Shown piece after piece: positions 27,001 through 40,100 of a stretch of 64,000 nt of DNA; the first letter of the stretch is position 1, and each line of letters opens with the position of its first letter. Source of the stretch: Lycocorax pyrrhopterus obiensis (taxonomy: Eukaryota > Chordata > Aves > Passeriformes > Paradisaeidae); the NCBI GenBank assembly GCA_014706295.1, contig JACSVZ010000002.1, positions 50,556,717-50,620,716 on the forward strand. Direction: 5' to 3'. The notes under the pieces are model-generated. The model saw only the letters and a program-made list of their open reading frames with translations. It did not search any database and had not been told where the DNA came from. Both the position numbers and the translations under genes were made by a program.

Positions 27001-28805
27001 CACATGATACTTCCCACAATTTTTTTCCTGATTTTTTTATTTTCACTATGAAACACCCATCCTTCACTCTCGTATTTTGTTAAGAACTATTTAAAATTAA
27101 ATAGGTAACATAACACTAAAAATTACAGACAAAAACATGTTTGAAATGATAAACACTGCACATAATTGCTGCTTTCAAAGCCACGTTATTTGCAACTGTT
27201 TCTTTGTGGCAAAGTGTGAGTGTCTTTTGCTTTAACATCACTACAAGTGTTTCTGTGAATTTCAAAACCGCTTTTTGTCTTTGTCCCTTCAGCTGGTTTA
27301 GTGAAAGAGTAAATTCACACTGAGAGACCTGAGACTATTCCAGTTCTGGAGCCAATTACTTATACCTCTGATTCCTCCATTTTCTCTCTCAACATGATTT
27401 GTGTTAGAAAGTCTTAAGCAGGGTTTGGGAAACATAAAAAAATCCTCAGTGAAAACTGCCAATTTACTAATGCAAAGTGACACTAAACCCAAGCATTTTA
27501 ATTTAGTAGTCATGAAGATAATTTTGATGACAGACAAATGACTTTGATGACTCAAGGTTACACAGTCTACAGTATATATTTTTCCTGTGACTGAACTATC
27601 TGTGTCAGACCACCACTGATACTTTCCCAAAGACCGAGTTGTTTTTACTGACACTGATAAATGAGTTGCTGAGATATCTCTCTTTACCATGGAAATGTCA
27701 CCCACAGTAGAAGTCAGACACTGCTCACCAACGCCTGAATATCCTTTTACTCCTGAACCAGTGAAACATCTCTCCTTTGCCGTGAAATTTATTTCTACCA
27801 TAACTCACTTGACGTTGCTGCTTTCTTTGATGTACGGCAGTCCCTCACTAGAAGTCTTTGAAGCAGTATGATCTTTTCCCTCTACTGCTGTGGATCACTG
27901 GAGAGGAAAGAGGAGGGGTTCCTAGCTCCCAGTCTAACTAACACCAATCATTACCAAAAATGAAGGTGGTTCTCTTGAGCTCTGTCTGCCCATGACTTGA
28001 AACAGTTAAGTCTGACTATGGCAATGAAATTTATTTTTGACTGGCAGAAGTTAACAGACAGCCTGAGCCAACCTACCGGCATGCTGCAGGTTCCCTGACA
28101 TCCTTCATGCTGTCTCTGTGACCAAGTACTACAATTAATCCAGAAGAAAATGCGCAAGTTGTAATCTGTCAGGTCAACAAAGTTTCCAAGATGAGATTGT
28201 GCCAACACAAGGTCAAGCATAATAGTATGCAGCAAGGACAAACAGAACCTCTTTCTTTGAACTGCAGGAGCTATTAGAAACAGTCCAAATATCCTCAGTA
28301 AATCCCACCATAGTCTTTTACTAGCTTGCAGTGAAATGAAGTGGAAGGAAAAGTAACCAACAAAAATTAACAACCAAAGCTGACTAGATTCACATGATTC
28401 ACAGCAGCAGTACATCCTCAAGAAGTTAATAGCACGCTTTTAAAAGACATGACCCAGTGAGCAATCCTTCAGAAAATGTGTTTGTATAGAAAGAGGAGCA
28501 CAGACCATAACCTTCAGGTACAAACAGGTCCACTAATTTCAGAGAAGAAAGGGACTACTAATTTATGATGAAGAAAAGTCAGGTAGAAAATCTCATGTTT
28601 TAAGTGGGTAAGAGACATACTGAAATCTTACAATGGCATGGCATGGCAGCAAGGAGGGAATGACAGGTTTTAAAGAATGATACTGCTTGTATTAATGCCT
28701 GGGACCCTCAGCTCTACAAGGAACTCTGTATCTCCTTAGAAATACCTGCCCTACTTTTCTGCTGAAGAAGAGATGAAAGCAAATGCTGCAAGGAGTTCCT
28801 TGACA

Positions 28806-28876
28806 CTGCAAGGAAAAAAACCCTAAACAGCAACAAAGCAAAACAACCAACCAACAAACCACCCACAAAAAACCAG
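28806..28876 (+). repeat. A/CAAC-rich low-complexity stretch
   Basis: This is a run of A-rich and CAAC-type short units (caaccaaccaacaaacc and similar). Nothing diagnostic of a retroposon body is attached on either side. Confidence 0.8.
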
Positions 28877-29843
28877 ATCTCAAAGGTATGACCTTGACGT
28901 GTACTTCTGAGAAAGACATATATACCTGCCTCCTCTCATGTAAAAACTGGCATATGGATGCATCCCCAAACACAAAGGCTAATCATTATCAAAATCATTA
29001 TGGACCAGGTTTTTCCTCTAGCATTTTAATTTTATACCACTTCAAACGCAACAAATTTGCCAGGACAGGTTCTAATTTACACTCTACAAGTGAAATCAGA
29101 GTGAGGACAAAATGAAAGGGAGGTGTCAAGGTACACCTGACCCCATGAATCTAAAGGTAACCTGATAGTCAAGAAGCAAAAGAGAGAAAAAATCCTCTGA
29201 AGTTATCCACAATGTGTATTTTCAGGGACTGTCAGTCACAAAGTAAGGTGAGATTTCTGGGATCTGCAAATTGTTTTGGCTTCCAGTATTTTCAGCACAA
29301 GATGAATGCCACCATGACTAATGGGATTTTCCATTAAACACGGCCTACGGAAAGTAGACATTTTAGAAAACAAATCAGCACTTTACATAAATACATTTAT
29401 GCCTAAAATTAGATTTACTTTTTTTTTTTTTTGTATGAAGCTGACTGCAATATACTCACTTATTAGGAATACAACGTAAGAAACGCTACTGTACCTTTTT
29501 TATATGTACTTGAAGCTTTTTGCTGACTACAGAGAAAATGCTATCACAGCAGTTAGGTCAAAACTCAACATTTAAATAGCCTAAGACTTACACAAAAGAA
29601 AAGCAAAGCAGAAAATTAAAAAAAAAAAAAAGCAAAAAAGCAAAAAACGCCCTCCTGTAACTGCATTTAAAAGTGGTGGCAAATCTCTGTCATTCCAGTT
29701 TTGCACTTCCTATCATGATTATAGCCCTACAGTCACCTATCAATCACTTAACTCTCATTTTCTCTTTTCTTTACAGAGGAAGGCAGACGGGTTTCTTCTC
29801 TGAACTGCTCCGCTGAGTTAATGTGACATGAACCCCACCTTAC

Positions 29844-30074
29844 CTGAGTCTAAGTGCCAAGGGTCGGTGGCGGCCGACATTGGTGGGATGGTGAGTGGAG
29901 ACGCTCCGCAGTTGGATTCCACCAGTTCTCCTTGGATGTGGACGTGAGAGGAGGCGTTGGTAGGTCTCAGAGCTGCTTTGAGTGGAGCAATCTGGTTGAA
30001 CTGGACTCTCGACAGGCAGCCAGTGAATCCTGGGGTGTTGTATTTATATATATCTTGGTCAATCTTCCCAATTT
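29844..30074 (-). CDS. CNTNAP2: CNTNAP2 exon encoding the end of laminin-G domain 4 (human exon 22 equivalent)
   Basis: This 231-base exon starts with two bases of a split codon, carries 76 whole codons and ends with the first base of an alanine codon. It encodes [19 protein letters not shown] (strand and first cysteine of the laminin-G fold), then [16 protein letters not shown], an N-glycosylation sequon in PTNASS, and VESNCGAS with the partner cysteine. It ends with the proline/serine linker that leads to DPWHLDS. The acceptor is excellent (TTTTTTTCCCTCTTC then CCCATAG, AG at 30076-30075) and the donor is CAG|GTAAG at 29844/29843. Against the human sequence as I recall it (WHLDHLDSAS), a three-residue repeat HLD is missing. 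An in-frame ATG at 29880-29878 could start a 102-residue membrane-anchored product if an upstream leader is used. Confidence 0.98.
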
Positions 30075-30551
30075 CTATGGGAAATTGAAGAGGGAAAAAA
30101 ATTAATCAAACCAATTAATTGCTTTGGAAAGTGCGGTTGGTCTGAACACTTGATTCCCAGAGCTCAGTTCCCATGTCCCTCTCTAAAGGAGACTGAGATT
30201 GTGTCAGACCCTGACAGGTTTCTTTACATTTCATTACAGATTAAAGCTGGAAACCTTCAGGCCTTAACATGACTCGGTTTCACTGCTATGCTATCATTAA
30301 AATGAAAGGCTGGCATGGAGGAGTCAGTGAAAGAGTCATCAAAGAACAAAAGGCCAGGAAAAATATCTTTTCTGAGAAGAGTATTGGAAGAGAAGGCAGA
30401 AGGAAGAGGGACAGTCTTGGCCAGGGTCTCTCCTCCCAGCTGAAGCTGCTGCTGTGAGAGGTGCCCCTTTCTTAGCCCTGGCCTGTTCCCCTCTTGGTCC
30501 TCCTGGGGGGCAGGGACCACTTGTGGTCACTCCTGTCCCTCTCCCATCTCC

Positions 30552-30683
30552 TCATCAGGAGACCAAGGGTCCCTTCATCAGGAGACCAAGGGTGAAGGGA
30601 CCTCCTGGGTCCCTTCTCCAGGGAGCCAAGCATCCCTTCACCAGGGAGCCAAGCTTCCCTTCACCAGCAGGCCACGTGTCCCT
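30552..30683 (+). repeat. Degenerate minisatellite (units of about 20-25 bp)
   Basis: Variants of the block 'tcatcaggagaccaagggt' recur about five times, with middle copies 'ccagggagccaagc-tccct'. The first two copies are almost exact and later ones drift. It lies about 500 bp upstream of the 231-base CNTNAP2 exon in gene orientation, in a GC-rich pocket, and produces the artificial P/G-rich open frame across 30454-30783. Confidence 0.8.
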
Positions 30684-33600
30684 GTGGCCTGAGGTGGAAA
30701 AGCACCCATCTCCAGTCTCCTTCCTTTATTCCCCTGCAGTGGTGAGCAGTGGCAGGATCTCATCCAGCCCTGCTGCAGGCTGATGAAGCTGAGACCCTGC
30801 TGCCAGTCACTATGCTGCTGTGGGCTGACAGACAAGCTGGCAGCTGGCATCCACGAGCTGAGCTCAGGGCTCTGCCACCACTCTCTAAAACAGCTGTTGT
30901 CTCTCAAAGTTGCCCCCCAGGTAGCTGTCTCCCTTCTAAAACACCAGCTAAGATGACTCCAAAATCATGTAAAATGCCCTTTCTACTCAGGAAACCAGCA
31001 TCTGCTCCCAGCTGTTTTAATTCTCTCAGGACATGTTGGAACAGCCTGAGTCACAGCCAAATCAAAACTGTCCCTCTCTGTCAGCTGTCTGCATTAGAGG
31101 GGTATTAACACTTCAAAGCCTCACTGCAGTGTCTAATATAATATTTACACGACAGTGGGGAATTTGGCTTCCTTTCTTCTATGGTAGTGCAGAGCGAATG
31201 AAAAGGACACATGGAAGCATCATGTTTGTGCTGTATCAGGGACTATTGCTCCAGAGGCACTGGGACACTTCCAATCACCTTTCCCTGGATTGTTAGGTTA
31301 ATGCTCGAACCTTGAAGTTGGTGGAAAAAGTCATATGGAGCTGAGCAAAGAAGTAGGGGGACAGAGGAGACAGAAAAAAGGGAGCAGCACCACGTTATAC
31401 AAAGCACCACATTTTTCAAAGGCAATCTTTTCAGATAGGAACAATGATAAGCGTTTAAAAATTTGCTTTTTCTAGAAAAAAATGCCTGTAAATTACAAGA
31501 TTATATCATAAAAAAGAAAGGAAGGAAAACAGAGGTGGGAAAGAAAAGCTGTTGAGAGGTGTGAAGAGGAAGCGGAAGGAAGGGGCTTTATTTTAAGAGC
31601 CTAGGGGTTAAACTGGGAACCAAAGCACATCTGGGTTTGAATTTTGCTACCAAAAAAAAAATCAAACTAATATTATCAGAAAATGCATTACTAATCTTTT
31701 GGAAATGTCTGTGTTCAGTTCTAACCAAATCAGTAACAATTATATGAGGTCTGAGCTGTTTAGTGTCCCTAAAAACTAGCATGAAATGTATGTCAGTGCT
31801 ACATTCCTAAGAGTACTGAGGGCTTTGCATCAGGGACACTTGCAAGGAGTTTCAAGGCTACAAAGCAGACAAACCATTTTATTTTGGGGGTTTACACTTT
31901 AAACACGTAGTGTGAGAAAACTGGTGGAAACTGGTCAGATCTTGAGCATGACTAAAACAATTTCTTGGTTTTAACACAGAACTAAGCCATACCTTTTCTG
32001 TCTTTGCTATCGTGTTAGAATGATAAATACTCAACATCTAAGTCCCCAACATACCACATGTTATGTGTCACATAAGGACACACAACAAAGATGGACAATC
32101 TGAAAATTGCCTGCATTAGATCTTTACATGATCCACTATACAAGAATGGATTTTTTAGTCCCTTCATTTTCCCTTTTCTTTCTCGCTCGAGAATGTCCTT
32201 TCTTTGCTAGTGCTTACACAGCCACATTTCACAAGATGGCAGTGAGCAGTGACTGTCACCTCTGACAAAGTGGACATATCCTCAGGACTCAGCTAAGGAC
32301 TAGCTTAAATGCTTAAAATAATTGTACTAGTCACATAGGTCTTTCATCCAGCTCTCCTTCAAAAAAGTAGCTAGACCAAGCCATTAGCAACATCTCCTTT
32401 GAAAATTTGATAGTAAGTAAAAAAAACCTCACACATGCACATACATTTTCCATAGTTAGTAGAAAAGCTGTACAAAAGCCAGTTCATGCATTTGAATGCT
32501 ACCTGCAGATCACGTCACTCAGACAAGGTTCCTTTCTGACCACAATATTCACTCTCTCTTACTTCGATAAAATATTCATGTTATATTCAGTGAAGAGCTG
32601 CATTTTTGAATAATCCATATAATCTAAGAAACAATTGCAAGGCTCTTCAAACACTGTAACCACCGTTGCTAACAGTTTAGTTATTTCAGTCACATTTTAT
32701 CAATTCTGTGGAACTTCATGCAGAAGCTAATAGCCTCCCACTCACAATCCCGACTGACAAGAACAAAGATCCATGAATATGACTGTGCTTATTTAGCAAC
32801 TTCAGTGCCATGCTTCTCTAACTCCATAAATAAGTGATGGATACTAGATACTGAAAGAATTAAAAAAAAACAAACAAAACCCCCCAACCTAACAAGGCAC
32901 CTTGCTAAAGACCCGCATTTTTTGTTTAAAACATTCCACAAGTGACGGCTGTGCAAATCACTCCATGCAAATTTACTGCCAGCTCTCATCTCATCAGTGC
33001 TAAAACAATATAGATCAGCTTCCATGACTGTGAACATGTTCCTGCCCCTGCATGTCCCTTGGGTCTCAGCACACCGATACCCTCTGATGTTAGGCCATTA
33101 CACTTTGCTTCCCTGTGCGTTTGAGCCTAATAAACCAATTCCTGGGGAGTGCAATGATTGCAAAATGAAATATGTCTTTGTTCTCATGACTAAAATTCAA
33201 TTTTCTCCCTGTAACAAAGAGGGGAGAAAACCAGAAGATAATTACAATCACATTATTTAAAAAAAGGAAATGTACATTACAACTACTTTGCATTGTTCCA
33301 AATTTCAGTGCATAAGCTAGCGCAAAGTCATGTAAATATTACAGCATATAGCATTATCATTACCTAATAGCAACATTTATATTATTGTTTTCAGATCTGA
33401 TGCAGCAATCTCCTGCTGTCAACTTACCCTCAGGTATTTCTGTAATGAAAGACTGCAAAAAAGTCACTTACAGGCCCTCTTTTCACTTCAACTGGTTTTA
33501 ACCATTTTCTGCCTTGACCACACAACCTGCTGACTTGAGATGAAGACCATGATTACACAAGACCATTCAGGTGAACCCATTCTAGCACAGATGCATTGCA

Positions 33601-34000
33601 GTGTACAAATCCTTAACACTAAGCATTCACACAATAACTATGCAGCTGACCACCCACATTACTTAAACATTTTAAAAATCTGTATAACTAGCACACAGTA
33701 TGCCAAGAATCTCACAGATGTTGCCCCTATCTTGTGTGTTATCATTTACTGAAGATATGTTTAACATCAATGACTTGTTATTTGCATTTTGCTATTACTT
33801 TAACAGTAAAAAGATATAGGAATTTAATCCTTAGTTACTCGTTTTCATTTCAGGACTTATTTCTCATGGTTGTGGCAGAAGCATGCCACATAGTGATGAA
33901 AATAATACTACTTCTCTCTTGGAAATTATGTGCCACTACTAAAGAAGCGCTTTATCCACTAGGTGAAGTGATGTAAAGAATGTCTATTTTCAAGCATATT

Positions 34001-34130
34001 TCACAGAATCACAGAATATTCTGAGTTGGAAGAGACCCACAAGGATCATTGAGTCCAACTCCTATGTGAAAAGCCCATATGGGGATCAACCCACAACCTT
34101 GGCATTATTAACATTCATCTCTAACCAACT
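34001..34130 (-). mobile_element. CR1 LINE 3'-end fragment
   Basis: It starts with the reverse complement of the CR1 tail ('tcacagaatcacagaata'), followed by 'ttggaagagacccacaagga', 'ttgagtccaactcct' and 'acccacaaccttggcattatta', ending at '-ctctaaccaact'. This order is standard for the 3' UTR of avian CR1 copies inserted on the minus strand. Only about 130 bases remain, which is the usual heavy 5' truncation, so there is no coding content. Confidence 0.93.
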
Positions 34131-37100
34131 AAAATAATCTCATCTGTGACACAAGGCACCATTAATGAGTACCCAACAAGCTGAAATTGATTATTCCATA
34201 AATCTAGAAGAAAATAAACAAAAATAAATAACATTGAGGTAAAAATTGTGGCCAGACCAATGCATAAGTAACAAATGTGTAAGTAGCACACAGCAATACT
34301 AATCAGTGTAATTAGGTTATCTGTTTTTTAAGCCTTTTTGCCCTTACTACACTACCTGTGGGTGCAGAGTTGTGGCTCCTGCCTAGGCACTGTTACAAGA
34401 GAAACCAATAAACACTTTGATTCAGATTATTACCCAAGTTGACCTAGTCAGCATGCATCTGATGAGCTACTTGTAGAAGCAGACACATCACCAAATACAC
34501 TTTTTATCTACTCTTTCTCTCTCTTTTCTACTTCCCGTACGTACCAGTAAAAGATTTATAGAGCAGCTCAAAGGACCATAGAGCTTCTGACAGCACAAGA
34601 AGTTAGTGCACTGCAGGAGAGGTCTGGCTCCACTTAATTCTACCATCTATTTTTTATACATTCTTGTAGCATCACTTAGAAAGACAAGAAAAAACCGACA
34701 GCCTGGTGTAGCAGAAAACAAAGATGATGTGTTTGGTCCCACAGCTCTGAGCAGGTTTTGCATAGATGAAGAACTGCTTTCTATTTATGCAAAGTTCCCT
34801 GTGTGAGGTTCCTAGAATGTCTCACAGGTACACAAGGCTCTGCGGCAAAAAGCCGTGCAATCCAGCACAGTACTGTGCCACACCAGTACTGCTGTGCCAC
34901 ACGTGGAAAGATGGCCTTGGAATGTGTTACACATGGACCTTGGAAAGTGGGAGAGGAGAGAGAACCAGCCATGAGGGAAGTAAACCTACAAAACAGGTTT
35001 TTATTAAACATATGTGCTGAGCATCTTTGCTCAATACCTTCTTGCTATGTCGCTGATCTGGGCATTTTTTTTCTTGATGGGCTCTCAAATGCATATCAAT
35101 ATAGAAAGTTATAATAAATTCTGAACCTTGAACAGTGTTCCTGACATACAGAGATCAAGACATCTATTTATAGTAAATTATGTTCCATTAGGAAGAAAAT
35201 ATAACAGAACTTGAAGTACAGTTTGTGGGTATGTACTACAGCGCATGTAATAAATATCCTCTTATGAATTCCCTTATAGTTTTCCAGTGGACCCCTACAA
35301 AGTAGAAATAAGGCATAACTAAGGGTACCTATTCTAGTTCAGCAAGGCTCTCAGTAAATGTTACAGCCATCTAGATCTTCTTTTTTTTCCTTGATGGTAG
35401 TGGGAAAGCTCTGCCCAAAGCTCTGCCCTTCGAGGGGTAGGGAGAAATAAAGCTCAATATACTGGTGTGATTTTGGTCTTGACAGAAGATACCTTTTAAG
35501 TGAAGTAAAGTCTCAGAAGCACAACTAAAGCCCTTTTCAGTTCAATTTGCTAAAAGGACTACTTCTTACAAAATTTACACAAGACATCTTTTGAGTTTTG
35601 AAAATGGTGAAAAAAAATCTAGCTGTTCGGACTTTGGACAATGACCTGTTTATACGTGCCCATTTACACTCAGAAATACAAGAGCTTAATGATTTTGGAA
35701 AGCAAGGAGCCACATCAGCAGTGGGAGAAGTTCAGCTTTGCCATGTGGTGGTACTTCCGGCAGAAGTACCAGGATGCTCTGCTATTTCACTTGAGATCAA
35801 GCATCCACTCAGTGGTAATCCATTATCAATCTCTACATCCCTTCCGCTAGGGGTACTAAATTGGACCTACACTGTATGATATTTTAATAGACTGCACAGG
35901 TGGATTCACCAATTCAATTAAATGAGCCACTAATTGCTTTTGGGTCAACCTCAGCAATAGATTTTCTCCTAGAAATAAAGTACCATGTGCCCCCTTGTCC
36001 CCTGCACTCAGAAAGGTACCTTGTTATGTCACTTGCTGCTCAAAGAGCAGCTCAATCAGCATCTCAAGCATCTCTCTGTTATGGCGCCAGGCTCCACATA
36101 ATAGAAAGCAGTTTAAACTCCGCTGAAAGGAAGCTATTGATTTCAGGAATGCACAGTCCACAGAGATTACTAAAGCAGTTTCACTTACTTGAAGCCTAGA
36201 TGAGCTGTTCAGTGCAGCATCAAACCGTAGCACATGCCAATACCTGGGAACTGGCAGGGTGTAAAAAACACAACTGAATAAATTAATTAGCTTGAATCCC
36301 AGTCATAGGGAGAACCTATCTGGGGTGGCATATACGTGCTAGACCAAAGGCACAGGGCTAAAAAGTCCATGTCAGGAGCAGTTACTACACGTCCAAAAGA
36401 GGGATAACACCCAGGGAATGGGAAAATGACATTCTGACACACTGCCTGAGTCTCCTTGTGAAGGAGAAGTCTCCAGTGTGAAGATGGATAATTTGTTTGC
36501 TTACTGGCTGTTTATATCTCCTCTGTCCTAAGATCAGCAATTTCTATATATATAAAAAAGCATGCTAATACCACTTAACTGTGTAGATAATGTGTGATTT
36601 TAGAGATGCTAAACGCTCACTGTACAAAGCAAAGAGGCTAAACTCTCAGAACTACGTTTAATGAGCTGTACTTAATTTAAAACCTCCAGACATGTATGGG
36701 GACTGAACTGAGCTACTGTAAAGACTTTTCATGGCCCTCAAACTTCCCTGGATTTTAATTTCAGTCTCTGAATTAAAATTCAGTAAGTGGTACAAACTGA
36801 GTATAAAACAATAGGGACTCTATTTTGTCCATCACTCAAAAGTGAGCTGGTGCGTGCTGCTTTCTGGACACTCTCACCAGTGGAACAAGATGCTCATTTG
36901 TGGAGAACATGCTCAAGAGATACTGGGGGCAGCAAAGGGGTAAGCAGCCCCTGAAAATGGGCATCTGAGCTTCACAAGACCCAAGTGCAAACGGCTACCA
37001 AGTGCTCTTCATGCAAAAATTAAAATCCTAAGCAGCAGACACACTTTTTTTAGTCCACAGGTCTGCAAGGGCCAGGTGGTATCCAGGTGCCTCCCCACCT

Positions 37101-40100
37101 GTCCCCTTCCCATCAAGTTGATACAGTAAAGCTGCGGGTGGCCTCCAGCCCCCAGTGGATTGGGAAAGCCATCCTGTCACTCCCTCTTTTGGCACGTGTC
37201 ATGAGAGACTCATCCATCCCCTTCACCCTGCAACCATGATCAGACCCTGAAGTCAGATGCCTCCAGATATGCCTACAACCGATTGCTTTCCAGAGCCTTC
37301 AGGTGCCACTCACAGTATGGCCCTATCCTATGACATGACCCTTCTGTGGCTATTTTAACTTTTTCTTTGTAACTTTGTGTTACTACTTGTAACTTTCCTG
37401 ATTTCCTTTTATAAGATTTTATATATTGCACAGAATAATTTTGTTTAGACCGTTTATATCTAGACTGACGACCTCACTGACCATGTACTGAAACACAGAG
37501 AAGATGCTATTTATGCTCCATGAAACAATGTGCCAGAAACTGAAGGGTTTAACATTAACCCAGCAGTGCCAACCTACAGTGTTGCACAGAAAATGAATGC
37601 ATGGTGCTTTCATTTGCTGTCTGGCACTTAAGAAATGGCCTTTCCACCTATGGTACAAGCAAGAGAAAAATTTCTTACGAAGATTGTAACAGCTCAGTGC
37701 ACGTTTTAGCTGCAAGAGTGGCTTTATTAGAATTGCCCAAACGAAGGCCATTCCTTTATGAAACATTTCTGATACTTTCTGCACAAGCTAAAAATGATTG
37801 AGCTGGGTGAAAAATACACAGGATTAGAGAATCTGAGCTGCCCTGGAAGCTGTGCTGCAGCCCTGGAACACTTCCAAACCCCAGTCCCTGGCAGAGGAGT
37901 TACGGCTTTCGGGTCATGCTGTAATGGAGACAGTAAATCACTGACATGAAATACACTCCTATCAGAGTCCCATTATTGCAGGAATAATAAAAACTAGTGC
38001 TGGACTGCAGCTCCTCTGTCAAAAGAGGCACTGTGAAGAATGCTATGAAATGGAGATGTTATTTGACAGCAGCCTGTTTTCACATTGCCACAAATGTAAA
38101 GGGTTTGAGAACAAACTGGATTTTTTTTCCTGCTCATTTGTACTGATGATCTAATTACTGAATGTTTCAAGATTTTATACTGGATGTATGATTTCCTGGA
38201 ATCTTCCATTTTAAAATGTCATGTGTTAGCCAACAATTATTATTAAGAAATTCACACTGCTTTTTAACAAAAAGGGAATTAACCAGTGCTGCAAGGTTCT
38301 TAGTAATCGCATTTTAAACGCCACAAAAGTAAGGCCAAGAGTAAAACCGAACATCATTCTTTCACGGAAACAAGTAATTTTTTCACATTTTGCTACTGAT
38401 TTGCTGTATAACTTTGAGTGGTCCACTTCAGATATTCATGCCAAACTCTGTCTCTCTCTCTTAGTAGGACACAAAGAATTCTCCCGACCTTGTAGTTGAG
38501 ATCTCTCTCAAGGTGTTTTGAGATCTAAGTAAAAAAGGTATGGGCATTGCCTTTAAATATGAAAATAAAATGAAATAGGTTTTTGTTAAACATTCTTTAA
38601 ACGTCTCATGACTTTGGAAAGGTGACTAATGGAGACATAGATTGTGTGGCACATTTACATAGAGAGGAAAGTTCTCTCAAGGGTAATAGAACAACGCAAA
38701 ATCAGGGAAAAAGAGAAGAAGTACTAAGTTTCTAGAGATCCTTTGTTGCCAGTGAAAGATACCCAGCTCGCAGATATCAGCTGAAAGTCTTGAATTTGGC
38801 AGAAGTTTTCAAATGCTCCCACTCAAGAGTGGCTGCTGTGAAGTGTTCAGCTGAGTCCAGAATCTCAATGGGAGCAAACAATCAACTCTGTGCCAATGGG
38901 ACCAAAATTCCCACTGGTTTTGTGGAAGGAGATAGCAATCTGTACATTACCCTTTATAACCAACTGTGAGAGCTAATACAGCAATTTCATAAATTTCTGC
39001 AGCATTCTATTCTCCTCTAGGGCACTAATCATTCTCCTTGGGCACCAGAGGCAAAAAGCTCAGCCTGTAGTTTAAAGGAGGAGTTCCAAATGTAGGGAGA
39101 GTTAAGAAGAAAGGCCATTCACACAGATGATGACCTGAGCTGACAGAAGAGAACACTAACATTGTTCACTCAGGCTGCACCACATACCTTGGCTGAAAAC
39201 CCCCCCCAAGAACTGATGGAAGTCTTTCGGTTGAGAAGCAAAGTGCTCAGCACACATGGGTGTAACCCACCAAGCTGCAGAAATCAGCAGTTCTCAAGGC
39301 AAAACTGCATAAGAAGTATCTGACAGTTCGCCTCAAGAACAATTTTCTTTTTCTACCCCATCCTCTATGGTTTTGACATGAAGCAAGAGCAATCAGATCA
39401 TGGGTTGAGGGCAGCAGCAGAGCCACCACCAGGTGTTTCATCCACAACAAAGAATTAAATGTTTCATCTGCTTTTTTTTCTGTAGGCAGGGTCTAGACAG
39501 AGTGAAAGGAAGTGGATGATGGGGGAGGAGAAAACATTATACAGACAAAATTTCTTTAAAAAAATACTAACAACTGATTGTTGTATTTTAAATGACTGAC
39601 AGAGTAACTAAATAATTTTTTCATCATAGATATCACTGTGAAGAAAAGGATTGTTACTACAGACAGAACGTCCCCAGAATTAGCTGCTACACTGTATTTC
39701 AGCAGGATTTATAACCCCATTCTAATTTATGATCATGATAAATAACCTTGACAGCATCCTTCATAACCCTTAGAGAATGATATAAAACACATACATTTTG
39801 CATTACTATGCAAAAGAAATATGCAGTTTTATTCATATTAGTTGTTTAAATGTGCTTGTATGGCTTATGGAAGCTGGCTGCAACGTAACACAGAAAATTC
39901 TTCTCAGGCCAGACAGTAAATAAATAATCAAATAAGTCTTTTGCAGCCTGCAGTCAAATGTAATGTGTCTTGGCCAAAGTCCAGTGCATTTAGTTATACT
40001 GTGCTTTTGTTAGAACTCTATTAAAACAACGTAATTTCAGTCTGACACTACTTTGCATTTTAATGGATATTCTCCTATGACTACCTGCAAATGACCTCAT

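Larger units (their letters stand above)
15426..29843 (-). other. CNTNAP2: CNTNAP2 intron between the 231-base and 72-base exons (14.4 kb)
   Basis: The intron runs from the GTAAG donor at 29843-29839 to the AG acceptor at 15427-15426 on the minus strand. I find no further exon of the main transcript, since the flanking exons join in phase. Contents are a G12 tract (18035-18046), a GC-richer patch at 24420-25080 of unknown origin, a CAAC/A-rich low-complexity stretch (28806-28876), an A-rich block near 29615-29650, and otherwise unique AT-rich DNA. The longest frames inside (167 codons at 27298-27801 and 156 codons at 27951-28421, both minus) show no recognisable domain. Confidence 0.93.

Noticed and set aside
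27298..28421. Two minus-strand intronic frames of 167 and 156 codons
   Set aside because: No recognisable domain, no splice signals fitting CNTNAP2 phases, and the length is within chance for 64 kb in six frames.
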